IMG/VR virus record: IMGVR_UViG_3300025711_000019
Span: 1-37,103 of that record
Reading direction: 5' to 3' (one strand)
Length of the DNA stretch: 37,103 bases
Source: a virus
Positions 21,171 through 28,914 of the stretch are shown here, one piece after another. The notes below the pieces were generated by a model. That model did no database searches. It was not told the origin of the DNA and worked only from the letters and a program-made list of their open reading frames with translations. Position numbers and translations under genes: made by a program. The stretch's first letter is position 1, and each line of letters opens with the position of its first letter.

Positions 21171-22195
21171 GACGTCACCTCCGGTTCCGGGTCGACGGCG
21201 AGCTGTTGGACGCGGACCCGCTCGGCGTGCGCGTGGAGGTGCTTGACTGCGGCGGGCAGCGCGATCCGCCCCTTCTGGGTCCGAGAGATGAGCCCGAGCT
21301 CGAGGAGCGTCGGCTCGATGACGCCCTCGATCACGCCGCGCTCTATGCCGAGCTGGGCCGCGATGGTGAGGACGCCAACCGGCGAGCCGAGCCGCTCGCA
21401 CAGGACGCCGAGGTACTCGCGGTCCTTGCCGTCGAGCCCGAGCGAGTCGAGGCCGAGCGCGTCGAACGTCGCCTCCGCGACCTCGGTCGTCAGCACCTGC
21501 TCGCCGGCGGACTCCATGAAGTCGCGGCAGTTGCGCACGAGCCGGTTCGCGACGCGCGGCGTGCCGCGGCTGCGCCGGCCGATCGCGTCGGCGACGTCGT
21601 TCGCGTTCCTCGTCCAGCTGGCCTGCGACTCGCCGGCGTGCTGGAGGCGGACCCCGAGCTTGGCCATCGTGCGGTGCGCGATGGTCGCGAGGTCCTCGGC
21701 CGAGTAGTGGCCGAGCTGGAACGTGTAGGCGAAGCGGTCGCGCAGCGGCCCGGTCAGCAGGTGCATGCGCGTGGTCGCGCCGACCAGGGTGAACGGCTGC
21801 AGCGGGAGCCGCACCGTGCGCTTGCCGGCGGACAGGTCGACGTGCCCGTCCTCCATCGCCGTGTACAGGAGCTCCTGCATCGCCGGCTTGAGGCCGTGGA
21901 TCTCGTCCAGGAACAGCACGTCGTGCCGGCCGAGCGTGGTGAGCAGGCCGGTGAGCTCGCCCTTGTGCTCGATCGCCGTGGCGACCGCGGCGTGGAGCCG
22001 CGTGCCCATCTCGGAGGCGAGGATCTGGGCGAGCGAGGTCTTGCCGCACCCGGGCATCCCGGCCAGCAGCACGTGGCCGCACGCGCGCTCGCCGTGGCGG
22101 GCCGCGACCACGGCGCGCCGGAGCACATCGATCGTCGGGCGCTGACCGACGTAGTCGTCGAACGACGCGGGCCTGATGTCCTGGTCCTTGCTCAT
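21167..22195 (-). CDS. RuvB-like Holliday-junction branch-migration ATPase
   Basis: 342 aa, close to the usual length of bacterial RuvB. It begins RPASFDDYVGQ like RuvB, then Walker A GMPGCGKT (46-53), Walker B LFLDEIH (94-100), sensor 1 GATTR (139-143), arginine finger in GPLRDRF (R152), RGTPRVANRLVRN lid helix and a C-terminal winged-helix region. RuvB hexamers pump DNA through junctions, normally loaded by RuvA and followed by RuvC cutting. No RuvA or RuvC is seen here; the PD-(D/E)XK nuclease at 7557 could replace RuvC. The start shares context with the gene ending at 22199. Confidence 0.85.
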   Translation of the reverse strand: MSKDQDIRPASFDDYVGQRPTIDVLRRAVVAARHGERACGHVLLAGMPGCGKTSLAQILASEMGTRLHAAVATAIEHKGELTGLLTTLGRHDVLFLDEIHGLKPAMQELLYTAMEDGHVDLSAGKRTVRLPLQPFTLVGATTRMHLLTGPLRDRFAYTFQLGHYSAEDLATIAHRTMAKLGVRLQHAGESQASWTRNANDVADAIGRRSRGTPRVANRLVRNCRDFMESAGEQVLTTEVAEATFDALGLDSLGLDGKDREYLGVLCERLGSPVGVLTIAAQLGIERGVIEGVIEPTLLELGLISRTQKGRIALPAAVKHLHAHAERVRVQQLAVDPEPEVTS

Positions 22196-22198
22196 GAT

Positions 22199-22507
22199 CT
22201 ACTCCTTCAGGCCGAGGAGATTCCGCTCCTCCAGTGTGAGCTTGGCGAGCGCAGCACGTCGCTTGGCATCGTTGTTGGTGTTGTTGATGAAGATCGGTGT
22301 GAGTAGGTAAGCGCCTGTCTTGTCGACGATGGCCTGCCGGGTGATGGGGTCGTATCCTTTGCCAGTCCACGTCCCCGGTTTAGATGCCTCGAGAGCCCCC
22401 TCTGCTGTGTAGTAGTAGACACCAGACGGACCATTTCTCCCGTTGTCGTCATCAGTCACGGACTCGAACACCTCGCGGTACTCGACGGTGATTGTTTTCA
22501 CGTTCAT
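22199..22507 (-). CDS. hypothetical protein (102 aa)
   Basis: ATG 22507 overlaps the upstream stop (ATGA). The N-terminal strand pattern MNVKTITVEYREVFESVTD, a Gly/Tyr segment (GVYYYTAEGALEASK) and C-terminal helices (NDAKRRAALAKLTLEERNLLGL) suggest a small alpha/beta fold. Lower GC than its neighbours. No family identified. Confidence 0.5.
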   Translation of the reverse strand: MNVKTITVEYREVFESVTDDDNGRNGPSGVYYYTAEGALEASKPGTWTGKGYDPITRQAIVDKTGAYLLTPIFINNTNNDAKRRAALAKLTLEERNLLGLKE

Positions 22508-23268
22508 GGCTTCGCTCCATCCTGGGATACGGGATCGTCGAACAGTGCGTGCTCGAGGTTGTCTAGGCTGTCGATGTGCGCCTCGAGCATCGCGAGCTCC
22601 ACCTCGAGCGCCTCCGCGCGCGCCTCGGCGTCGGCTCGCGCCGCGTCGGCTTCGTGGAGCTGCAAATGCAGCTTCACCTGCAGATCCGTCGCGGTGGGTC
22701 CAAACCTGTTCTTGAGGATCGCTCCGCTCTTTGGATTGACGATGATGTCTGCCAAGAGACCCGCCTTCCACTGCGCTTCGCTCAACTTGTCGAATGTGTC
22801 ATCCGACGTGACGACGAATCGCATATATGGCGTGGCAGCGGTGTAGGTATTGTCGAAGACCTCCGACACCGACTCGACGCCGAAGGTCTGCCGGAGCTTG
22901 ACGTGGAGCTCGGCCAGCTGGCTCTCGGCCGCGTCTGCTCGAGCCCGCTCGGTGGCGATCAGGTTGCGAGCTTGGATGAGCTGGTGCGCCTGGTCGTCGC
23001 GGTCGGCGGCGAGCCAGCGGATCCGCTCGCGCAGGTTGAGCTCGTCGTTGTAGCCGACGCCGTCGCGCTCGGTGTCGGTGCGAGGGACCTTCGCGGTGTC
23101 GAGCTCTTTGGTTATGTCGTCTCGCACGCTCGTCATCGTTGCGGAGAACTGCTCGCGACCGGCGCGCCGGAGATCTTCCGCCGTCGGGCGAGTGTAGTCG
23201 GTCAGCAGCGCGTATGCGCGGCAGTCGTCGTCGCAACACTCGGGGTTCTCGCAGAACTTGCAGGTCAC
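22504..23268 (-). CDS. coiled-coil protein with N-terminal Cys cluster (254 aa)
   Basis: GTG 23268 overlaps the stop of the micro-membrane gene (GTGA). CKFCENPECCDDDCRAY at the start forms a tight Cys cluster, probably one zinc. Two long coiled-coil stretches follow, ~70-125 (RERIRWLAADRDDQAHQLI, ARADAAESQLAELHVKL) and ~200-240 (LQLHEADAARADAEARAEA), separated by a small folded segment. This is a rod-like dimer layout; role unknown. Confidence 0.55.
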   Translation of the reverse strand: MTCKFCENPECCDDDCRAYALLTDYTRPTAEDLRRAGREQFSATMTSVRDDITKELDTAKVPRTDTERDGVGYNDELNLRERIRWLAADRDDQAHQLIQARNLIATERARADAAESQLAELHVKLRQTFGVESVSEVFDNTYTAATPYMRFVVTSDDTFDKLSEAQWKAGLLADIIVNPKSGAILKNRFGPTATDLQVKLHLQLHEADAARADAEARAEALEVELAMLEAHIDSLDNLEHALFDDPVSQDGAKP

Positions 23269-23387
23269 AGGGTCTCCTTCGCTCGGCGCTCGCCGAGCAC
23301 CAACAGCACGGGCGCCGCGATCATGATGACGCTCACGCAGGTGATCGCGCACACCAGGCGAGGGATGAACAGCAGGACGTGCCTCAT
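23265..23387 (-). CDS. 40-aa membrane micro-protein
   Basis: ATG 23387 lies 8 nt after the -10 of a palindromic promoter and lacks a Shine-Dalgarno, i.e. near-leaderless. One hydrophobic segment (RLVCAITCVSVIMIAAPVLL) between short basic ends predicts a single TM helix. It overlaps the next gene by GTGA. Function unknown; it may also couple translation of the coiled-coil gene. Confidence 0.5.
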   Translation of the reverse strand: MRHVLLFIPRLVCAITCVSVIMIAAPVLLVLGERRAKETL

Positions 23388-23395
23388 GACGGGCA

Positions 23396-23426
23396 ACCCT
23401 ACCTTCTTGCGGGTGACAATGTCAAC
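23396..23426 (-). promoter_or_regulatory. palindromic promoter/operator (family site 4)
   Basis: On the plus strand GGTGAC-AAT-GTCAAC (23412-23426). On the minus strand TTGACA (23425-23420), 18 bp, TAGGGT (23401-23396), 8 nt before ATG 23387. One half-site mismatch. Confidence 0.6.
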
Positions 23427-23431
23427 AGAAA

Positions 23432-24058
23432 CTACTTCGTGGTAGCCACGCGGCGCAGCGCCGCCGCGATCCAGGACTCCAGGCCGCCCGCGCGCTCCTG
23501 CTCGGTGCACGCGTCGACGGCGACGACCGCGGCGACCCGCTTGTACCCGGCGGCGGAGAGCGCCGCGATCGCGTCCGCGCGGTCGCCGTTGAGCTCGCGG
23601 ACGCGATCGAGGTGGTCGTCTTCCGGCCACGCGGTGCACCATTCCTCGACCGCGCCGGCGGCTTCGCTGGCCGTCGGTTGAGGGCTCGCGGCGGGAGGCG
23701 TCCCGCGCCGGATCAGGTTGAGATGGTCGTCGACGATGACTGGGATCGGCATCCGCTTCAGCGGGACGACGCGCGGCTCGCTGGCCTCGCGCGAGGACCC
23801 ATGACGGTCAGTGAGGTCGGGCGCCGCTACGCGCCCGGTCAACGGGACGAGGCGCGGCTTCTCGGCCCTGCGCGGGGCCCGCTGCAGGACGGCGCGCGCG
23901 TCTTGTCCCGGCAGCGTCTCGGCTACCGCGCGGCGCTTCGCGCCGCGCCGGGACCGCCAGCGCTCCGCCGCGGCGCCGATCCTGTAGCCGAGCCACAGGA
24001 AGACCGGCGCACCGGCGCTGAAACCCATGACCAGGGCGTCGAATTCTCGGTTCGTCAT
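23432..24058 (-). CDS. hypothetical protein with N-terminal hydrophobic segment (208 aa)
   Basis: ATG 24058 with GGAGG upstream. Residues ~10-28 (MGFSAGAPVFLWLGYRIGA) form a possible signal anchor. A basic Arg-rich stretch (ERWRSRRGAKRRA) follows, giving an outward-facing or N-out topology. The middle is low-complexity and Pro/Arg-rich. The C-terminal 70 residues (EEWCTAWPEDDHLDRVREL, ALSAAGYKRVAAVVAVDAC) look folded. Unknown role. Confidence 0.5.
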   Translation of the reverse strand: MTNREFDALVMGFSAGAPVFLWLGYRIGAAAERWRSRRGAKRRAVAETLPGQDARAVLQRAPRRAEKPRLVPLTGRVAAPDLTDRHGSSREASEPRVVPLKRMPIPVIVDDHLNLIRRGTPPAASPQPTASEAAGAVEEWCTAWPEDDHLDRVRELNGDRADAIAALSAAGYKRVAAVVAVDACTEQERAGGLESWIAAALRRVATTK

Positions 24059-24061
24059 GAC

Positions 24062-24340
24062 TTAGTTGCCTCCGGCGGGCGGGTTCGTCGGGCTCGGTGC
24101 TTCGTGGTTGTCGCCGACGGACGCCGCCCACTTCTCCATGAGGAAGTTGTACTCCTGGAACACCTCGGCGAGGCTCTTGCCGAGCTTTGCGATCTCGTGA
24201 CGCCTGGCGTCCGGCGACTCGCCGGGGTTGAGCGGCGCCTGCTGGAGGTCCGACAGGCGCAGGATGCGGGCGCTGAGCTCTTGCATCTTGACGACGATCG
24301 GGGTGATGAGCTCTGCGGCTGTGAACAGGATGGCGGGCAT
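24062..24340 (-). CDS. small helical protein (92 aa)
   Basis: ATG 24340 with GGAG 5 nt upstream. Helical throughout: ILFTAAELITPIVVKMQEL, SARILRLSDLQQ, EIAKLGKSLAEVFQEYNFLMEKW. It ends in a Pro/Asn-rich tail. Could be a small scaffold or interaction domain. No family recognised; 3 nt separate it from the next gene. Confidence 0.5.
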   Translation of the reverse strand: MPAILFTAAELITPIVVKMQELSARILRLSDLQQAPLNPGESPDARRHEIAKLGKSLAEVFQEYNFLMEKWAASVGDNHEAPSPTNPPAGGN

Positions 24341-24357
24341 GTCGTCTCCGTTGCGAG

Positions 24358-24741
24358 TTAGACGGTCATCTCCATGATCAGGCGCTTGACGGCGTCGTCC
24401 CTGATGTCGGTCCGGCATGACCACAGCCCGACCTCGTAGTGCTGGGCGACCGCGGCGTCGACGAGGAGCACGCCGGGGAGAGTGCCGGGGCGGCAGACGT
24501 CGAGCACGTCGCCCGTCTTCTGGAACCGGATCCAGCTGTGGTCGACCGCGCCGACCCGACCGTCCTCGACGGACATCGCCCGGGTGGTCGGCTTCCGCGC
24601 CGACAGCACGACGAGCACGGCCCGCGCCAGCTCGTGGCTCCGGCAGCCGTCGAAGCGGACCATCGCGACGGCGGCGCGGGCTCGCCGCCAGATCCTGACC
24701 TCGCTCGGCGCGAACACCTCGCGCTCGGCGAACGTCCTCAC
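24358..24741 (-). CDS. putative cysteine-peptidase/transglutaminase-like protein
   Basis: 127 aa; GTG 24741 shares GTGA with the upstream gene. The order DGCRSHELARA (C33 at a helix start), VDHSWIRF (H68) and DVLDVCRPG (D81) in strands matches a Cys-His-Asp triad as in transglutaminase/papain-fold enzymes, and the spacing suits a minimal domain. Related phage proteins with HSW and LDVxxPG motifs exist as unknowns. It may be a protease, deamidase or inactive binding protein; no substrate can be named. Confidence 0.4.
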   Translation of the reverse strand: MRTFAEREVFAPSEVRIWRRARAAVAMVRFDGCRSHELARAVLVVLSARKPTTRAMSVEDGRVGAVDHSWIRFQKTGDVLDVCRPGTLPGVLLVDAAVAQHYEVGLWSCRTDIRDDAVKRLIMEMTV

Positions 24742-25106
24742 TTCGAGGACCTGATCAGGTCTTGGAGCGTCTTGATGATGGCGATCAGCTTCACGGCGCG
24801 CTTCGCGTCCTCGAGCTCACCCGCCGCGCCGTCGATCGTGCACAAGCCGTCGCGCTGGAACCTCGCCAGGACGTCCTCGGCGTGCGCCTTCGTCTCCCGA
24901 ACGAACCGCGCATCATCGGACGTCAGCCCGACGCTGGCGAACGTCAGGCAGTGCGTCCGCAGCGCCATCGCCATTTGATATGACGTGTCGTGCGGCGACA
25001 AGATGATGTTTCGCTCAGCCGCCGCGACTTTCAGGTAAGCTTCCCAGGTCACAGACGCCTGGCACATCAAGAGGACTTGGTCGTCGGTGAACTTATACAC
25101 GGTCAC
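24738..25106 (-). CDS. helical hypothetical protein (122 aa)
   Basis: GTG 25106 shares GTGA with the upstream gene; a second GTG at 25100 has AAGGAG at better spacing (5 nt). Helical sequence with YKFTDDQVLLMCQASVTWEAYLK at the start and KRAVKLIAIIKTLQDLI at the end. No motif of known function. Part of a coupled run from 25603 to 24358. Confidence 0.5.
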   Translation of the reverse strand: MTVYKFTDDQVLLMCQASVTWEAYLKVAAAERNIILSPHDTSYQMAMALRTHCLTFASVGLTSDDARFVRETKAHAEDVLARFQRDGLCTIDGAAGELEDAKRAVKLIAIIKTLQDLIRSSK

Positions 25107-25603
25107 TCCTTGTCAGTGGTGGTTGTCGAGTTGGCCGACTCGTCGCCGTACTCGAAGCGGCGCCACAGCTCCTCGAGCTGGCCACGCGTGAACACGTTCT
25201 CGTCGAGGAGCCAGCGCGCGAAGTGGTCGTGGCAGTCGATGCGCGTCATGAACTGGTTGGCCGACTCCTCGGTCGGGACGAGCGCGGCGGCGAGCACCGC
25301 GTACTGCTCGTCGTGGCCTGGGCCGATCTGGTGCAGGCCGGGGTAGCGGTCGCCGACGAGCTCGACCACCGTGTACGTCCGGGCGGCCCGGACCCTGGTC
25401 GCCGCCTCCGGGCTCAACCCCGCGTCGATCGGGTCGTTGTCGGGGTTGAGGCTCTGGTCGCGCACGATGAACTCCGTCCCGGCCCGCCACACGGCGAGTT
25501 TCCGCCAGTCGTAGCGCTCGCGGCGGTCGGGGCACGGGTTGGCCACGTCGGCGACGATCCGGTAGGTGCCGGGCTTGATGCGCACGTCGTTCTTGTTGGT
25601 CAT
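25103..25603 (-). CDS. hypothetical protein (166 aa)
   Basis: ATG 25603 with AAAGGGG upstream. The N-terminal 100 residues form a beta-rich region (VRIKPGTYRIVADV, WRKLAVWRAGTEFIVRDQ, RTYTVVELVG, YAVLAAALVP), then a helical end (RIDCHDHFARWLLDENVFTRGQLEELWRRF). Acidic/Thr-rich tail. The 100-bp gap upstream contains a possible TACGCT -10. No family assigned. Confidence 0.5.
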   Translation of the reverse strand: MTNKNDVRIKPGTYRIVADVANPCPDRRERYDWRKLAVWRAGTEFIVRDQSLNPDNDPIDAGLSPEAATRVRAARTYTVVELVGDRYPGLHQIGPGHDEQYAVLAAALVPTEESANQFMTRIDCHDHFARWLLDENVFTRGQLEELWRRFEYGDESANSTTTTDKE

Positions 25604-25704
25604 GTCACTTACCCCTTTCGAGCGTAGTTGCGTGTGCGGACTGGTTTCGTGGTCAACGCTTCGCGCGCGGTCCACCCACGCTCCAGGCGACCGCTGATGG
25701 TCTT

Positions 25705-26049
25705 CTACCTGTGACCAGGCCCCCAAGTTTTTCCTCCATCATGGCTGTGGTGGCCGGCGGCGACGGCTCGCGGGTTGACCTTGAGGCCCTGCTGGGCCTC
25801 CGCGCGCGCGACCGCTTGGCGGAGCGCCGGGCTGCCCTGCGCCGCGAGCGTGCGGTACGCGCAGACGTCGGTGACGTCGTCGCGGTCCTCGGACCGCCAG
25901 CCCTCGAACGCCACCGCCCCGTTCGGGGCGATGCGGACGCGGGCGCGCCCCGCGGTGAGCGCGGCCTCGAGTCGCGAGAGCGCTTTCTTGATCTTCTCGT
26001 TGCGGGAGAGCAACGTCTCGCCGCTCTTGAGTTTGGTGTCGCAGGGCAT
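25705..26049 (-). CDS. hypothetical protein (114 aa)
   Basis: ATG 26049 with GAGGAG 7 nt upstream. Basic helices (SRNEKIKKALSRLEAALTAG), then a two-strand RVRIAPNGAVAFEGW, helix RTLAAQGSPALRQAVARAEAQ, and a His/Gly-rich end. Unrecognised; it fits a small alpha/beta fold. Confidence 0.5.
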   Translation of the reverse strand: MPCDTKLKSGETLLSRNEKIKKALSRLEAALTAGRARVRIAPNGAVAFEGWRSEDRDDVTDVCAYRTLAAQGSPALRQAVARAEAQQGLKVNPRAVAAGHHSHDGGKTWGPGHR

Positions 26050-26097
26050 GAGATCGCTCCTCGTTGAGGTGGTTGCGGGTTGTGACTGCGCGGATGG

Positions 26098-26922
26098 CTA
26101 CCCGAGGTCCAGCGGGCGCGCCGGGATCGCGATGCGCTCCTCGCCGCCCATCCCGTCCTCCATGACCTCGAAATCGACGTTGGCGAAGCGCTGGCGGTCG
26201 ATGGTGGGCGTCGCCTCGGCGGGCGCGGCGGCCTCGCCGTCCAGGTCGAGGAACGCGATCCGCGCGCTCTCGATCTGTCCGCGCTGGATGTCGAGGAGCA
26301 CGGTCTCCCGGGTCTCGCCCTCCTTCTCGATGCGTTTCACGATCGTGCGCGCCGCCTTGCGCGCCTGCTCGATGGCCGCGTCGATCTTCGTGCGGCGCTC
26401 GTCGCTGAGCATGCCGCTCATCTCGCGCGCCCGGTTCGCCGCCTTGCGGATGGCGTCCGGGTCGAACGCCTTGATCCCGGCGTCCATCTGCTGGACGAGC
26501 TGGCCGATCTCCTGCGTGATGGCGCGCGCGGCCTCCGCGTCGTCGGACGCCACCCGCCCCTTGAGCGCGTAGATGCCGACGCGCGTGTGGGTCGCGCTCT
26601 CGTTGTGCTCCTCGGCCATGCGTCGGGCCGTCGCGATGGCCGCGTCGAGCGCGCCCTCCTGGTCGGCGGGGCAGAGCAGGCCGAACGACGTGTCCGAGCA
26701 CACCTTGCGGATCTCGGCCAGCGCCTTCCCGCGCACCTTCACGGCGCGCTCGTGCTCGGGCTTGTCCTCGATCACGCGGCGGGTCTCCCACCGCGTGACC
26801 TCCTTGCCCTCCTCGGGAGGCAGGTCCGTGTCGAGGTCGATGCGTTGGTAGCTCACGCCTCCCACCACGGTCGACTTGACCGAGACGAGCAGGCCGGGGC
26901 GGATGGTGCTGGCGTTGGACAT
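26098..26922 (-). CDS. conserved-type phage/plasmid hypothetical protein (274 aa)
   Basis: ATG 26922 with AAAGGA upstream; longer starts fall in the operator. The N-terminus (RPGLLVSVKSTVVGGVSY, VTRWETRRVIEDKPEHERAV, CSDTSFGLLCPADQE) has a layout I have seen in unnamed phage and plasmid proteins. The middle ~100 residues are helix-rich (AITQEIGQLVQQMDAG, RTKIDAAIEQARKAARTIV). The last 60 residues are acidic with Pro. It follows the fifth palindromic site, so it is probably early or tightly controlled. Confidence 0.55.
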   Translation of the reverse strand: MSNASTIRPGLLVSVKSTVVGGVSYQRIDLDTDLPPEEGKEVTRWETRRVIEDKPEHERAVKVRGKALAEIRKVCSDTSFGLLCPADQEGALDAAIATARRMAEEHNESATHTRVGIYALKGRVASDDAEAARAITQEIGQLVQQMDAGIKAFDPDAIRKAANRAREMSGMLSDERRTKIDAAIEQARKAARTIVKRIEKEGETRETVLLDIQRGQIESARIAFLDLDGEAAAPAEATPTIDRQRFANVDFEVMEDGMGGEERIAIPARPLDLG

Positions 26923-26929
26923 GGTTCCT

Positions 26930-26959
26930 TTTGTGCTCCTTAACGTTGACGTTGTCAAC
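26930..26959 (-). promoter_or_regulatory. palindromic promoter/operator (family site 5)
   Basis: On the plus strand GTTGAC-GTT-GTCAAC (26945-26959) with a TCGAAT flank as in site 2. On the minus strand TTGACA (26958-26953) with CACAAA at 17-bp spacing (26935-26930), a poor -10. The palindrome ends 22 nt before ATG 26922, so it could also be a pure operator. Confidence 0.5.
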
Positions 26960-26964
26960 TCGAA

Positions 26965-27288
26965 TTAGACGTGCTCGGTCATGCTCACGTAGCGTCGACC
27001 GTCGTCGTCGACCAGCGCAAACATGACCCGACCTTCGGCCGCGCCGCGCATTCGCGTGGTCCAATACTCGTCTTCTGCGACAGTGTGTTCGGTGTCTGCC
27101 GCTGAGATGGGTACGAGCGGCATGGACTCCCACGCCATAGGGTGGATGTCGTCGGTGCCTGGCCACACGCGGCGCGGGCCCATCGCGGCGACGTCGACGA
27201 CCACGACGGTCTGGCCGGGCAGCACGCGGGTGGCCCGCGCAGGGAGCAGCGTGAGGCGCCGCAAGAACGCGTAGTCGGTGCGAGGCAT
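26965..27288 (-). CDS. hypothetical protein (107 aa)
   Basis: ATG 27288 with AAGGAAACCTC before it. Sequence: basic N-terminus (YAFLRRLTLLPARATRVL), VVVVDVAAMGPRRV, then acidic beta-rich DEYWTTRMRGAAEGRVMFALVDDDGRRYVSMTEHV. A small beta-rich fold is suggested. No recognised domain. It lies upstream of the palindrome that serves the 26922 gene. Confidence 0.5.
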   Translation of the reverse strand: MPRTDYAFLRRLTLLPARATRVLPGQTVVVVDVAAMGPRRVWPGTDDIHPMAWESMPLVPISAADTEHTVAEDEYWTTRMRGAAEGRVMFALVDDDGRRYVSMTEHV

Positions 27289-27320
27289 GAGGTTTCCTTC
27301 GTGGTGTTGCGTCCGGCAGA

Positions 27321-27361
27321 CCGCGAGCTCGCCGCTCGCGGCTCCGATGGGCGCAGCGCCC
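27321..27361 (-). promoter_or_regulatory. two stem-loops in leader of 27288 gene
   Basis: CCGCGAG (27321-27327) / CTCGCGG (27335-27341) and GGGCG (27349-27353) / CGCCC (27357-27361). They lie between the serpin-like stop (27378) and the next Shine-Dalgarno. Either terminator-like or RNA-processing structures. Confidence 0.4.
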
Positions 27362-27377
27362 TACAGCTCGAGGCAAG

Positions 27378-28253
27378 TCAGATCCGGCTCGGGTCCGGCC
27401 GCTTCCAGCTGTCGACGTCGCAGAACGCCGCGAACATGACCCGGTCCAGCGCGGGCGCGGTGTGGTTGACGACCGCGACGACGAATGGGCCGTCGATCTT
27501 GACCACGGGCGTGTTGTCGAATCCTCGCGTCACGGCGACCTCTGCCGCCGCGCTGGCGCGACCTCCGAGCTCGTTCATCTCCAGGCGGAGCTGCTCGCAT
27601 GCCTGCGTGACCACGTGGTCACCCCGCCGCATCCCGAGCATGTACGAGGACCCGTCGCGCACGCGGAGGTCGATCATCGGGAAGTCCAGGTGCACCTTCT
27701 CCGCGGCGTACGCCGACGTCGGAGGCGTCGCCATAGCTGCGGCGCGGCGACAGAGGTCTCCGCGGGTGACCGGCTTGTCGGCCGTCTGCTGGAAGAGGAA
27801 CGTGTACTTCGTCTTCGTGTGGACGGTGACGACCATCTCCGACCGCCAGCCCGTACCCAGCAAGTTCTTGAGGACCGCGCGGTGGATGCCGTCGCGATCC
27901 AGGTACGCGCGCCCCGGATCCATCCAGCGGGCGGCGATGTTCAGGGTCGCTGCCAGGAAGATGTCTGCCGGCGAGCCTTGCGAGATCTGCGCTTCCCAGC
28001 CCTCGGCCGCGAGCCAAGCGGCGTGCGCGGCGGGGTCCACGGTCGCGTTGCTGCGCACCTCGGGCATCTGCGCCGCGAGGCGGGCTCGGCGCCGGAAATG
28101 CGCGAGCCACGTCACCTGATCCGGGTTGTTCGGGTTCCCGGCCCAGATGGCCTCGTCCAGGTGACGCTCGGTCGCGAGAGGGTCGCTGATGAGAGGATCC
28201 GCGGCGGCGAGCGCGGCGGGCATCGTGAGGTGAGAGAGTGCGAATGACGTCAT
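27378..28253 (-). CDS. serpin-like protein (truncated serine protease inhibitor fold)
   Basis: 291 aa (serpins are usually 350-400). N-terminus FALSHLTMPAALAAADP recalls the serpin NxxxSPxSxxxAL helix. FLAATLNIAARWMDP (~99-113) matches the conserved NA.YFKG.W region. From residue 187 VHLDFPMIDL resembles the V.LPKF.I strand. The hinge is ELGGRASAAAEVAVTRG (228-244), with the Ala-rich run required for loop insertion, followed 28 residues after E228 by PFVVAVV (PFLF strand) and VMFAAFCDVDSWKRP (LFxGxVxxP end). By alignment to alpha-1-antitrypsin the reactive bond falls near R243-G244, suggesting trypsin-like targets. The helical segment between strand and hinge is shortened. No signal peptide, so it acts in the cytoplasm or after lysis. 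Confidence 0.65.
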   Translation of the reverse strand: MTSFALSHLTMPAALAAADPLISDPLATERHLDEAIWAGNPNNPDQVTWLAHFRRRARLAAQMPEVRSNATVDPAAHAAWLAAEGWEAQISQGSPADIFLAATLNIAARWMDPGRAYLDRDGIHRAVLKNLLGTGWRSEMVVTVHTKTKYTFLFQQTADKPVTRGDLCRRAAAMATPPTSAYAAEKVHLDFPMIDLRVRDGSSYMLGMRRGDHVVTQACEQLRLEMNELGGRASAAAEVAVTRGFDNTPVVKIDGPFVVAVVNHTAPALDRVMFAAFCDVDSWKRPDPSRI

Positions 28254-28297
28254 TGGATGTGTTTTCTTTTTGGTTGGGGGAGAGGTTAGTGATTTGG

Positions 28298-28897
28298 TCA
28301 GATGCCGTCAGCCCACGATGGGAGCAGTCCCGGTGACGCGTCGTGACGGATGATGTGCGCGAGCTCGTTGCGCTGAGCCAGCGCTTTCGCGACCTGCGCG
28401 CGGTACGGCGCGGTCACCGCGCGGTACATCGGCGAGAACAGCGCGCTCGCCGGCGCGAGCCCGGTAGCGCCGATGACGCGGCCCGACGCGTCGCGCACCT
28501 GCCCGCTCGGCACGAGCAGGTCCTCGACGCCGCGGCCGGCGGCGAGCGCGCCGAGGACGGTGACGATCGAGACGATGTAGAACGTGCCGACTCCGAACAT
28601 GCGGTCGCCCGGAACGAAGTTGGGCAAGCCGGCGACGCCGACGTACCCGGTCCAGTCGATGAGCCCGGTACGGTCGAGCGCGCACGCGGTTTCGTACCCG
28701 CCCTGGCCGTCTGACGCGGCGTCGGTCAAGCACATGTCGCCGCGTTCGTGCGCCTCCGTGGCGCGCGACAGCTCGCCCGGCGCGCAGGCTGGGTACTCGG
28801 TCCTCTGCTCGACGATCGCATCGGGCGGACCGTTCGGGTCGGGGCAGCGGCGGATGATGGTGACAGGGTGCGGGGTGAGGTTGGTGATCGTGACCAT
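28298..28897 (-). CDS. NLTPH-family phage protein with hydrophobic middle (199 aa)
   Basis: ATG 28897 is chosen because TITNLTPHPVTIIRR then begins right at the N-terminus, as in the widespread phage proteins that open with the NLTPH motif and whose function is not established. Cys residues at CPDP, YPACAPGE and DMCLTD may be structural. Residues ~105-125 (FGVGTFYIVSIVTVLGALA) are hydrophobic, probably a buried strand rather than a TM helix. The C-terminus is helical (YRAQVAKALAQRNELAHII). No Shine-Dalgarno; two hairpins precede the start. Confidence 0.55.
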   Translation of the reverse strand: MVTITNLTPHPVTIIRRCPDPNGPPDAIVEQRTEYPACAPGELSRATEAHERGDMCLTDAASDGQGGYETACALDRTGLIDWTGYVGVAGLPNFVPGDRMFGVGTFYIVSIVTVLGALAAGRGVEDLLVPSGQVRDASGRVIGATGLAPASALFSPMYRAVTAPYRAQVAKALAQRNELAHIIRHDASPGLLPSWADGI

Positions 28898-28914
28898 CGG
28901 AAGGAGATCTTTCT

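Noticed and set aside
25635-25660. GTTGACC upstream of the 25603 gene as promoter-family member
   Set aside because: No second half-site, and the TACGCT hexamer lies 24 bp away, too far for a normal spacer.
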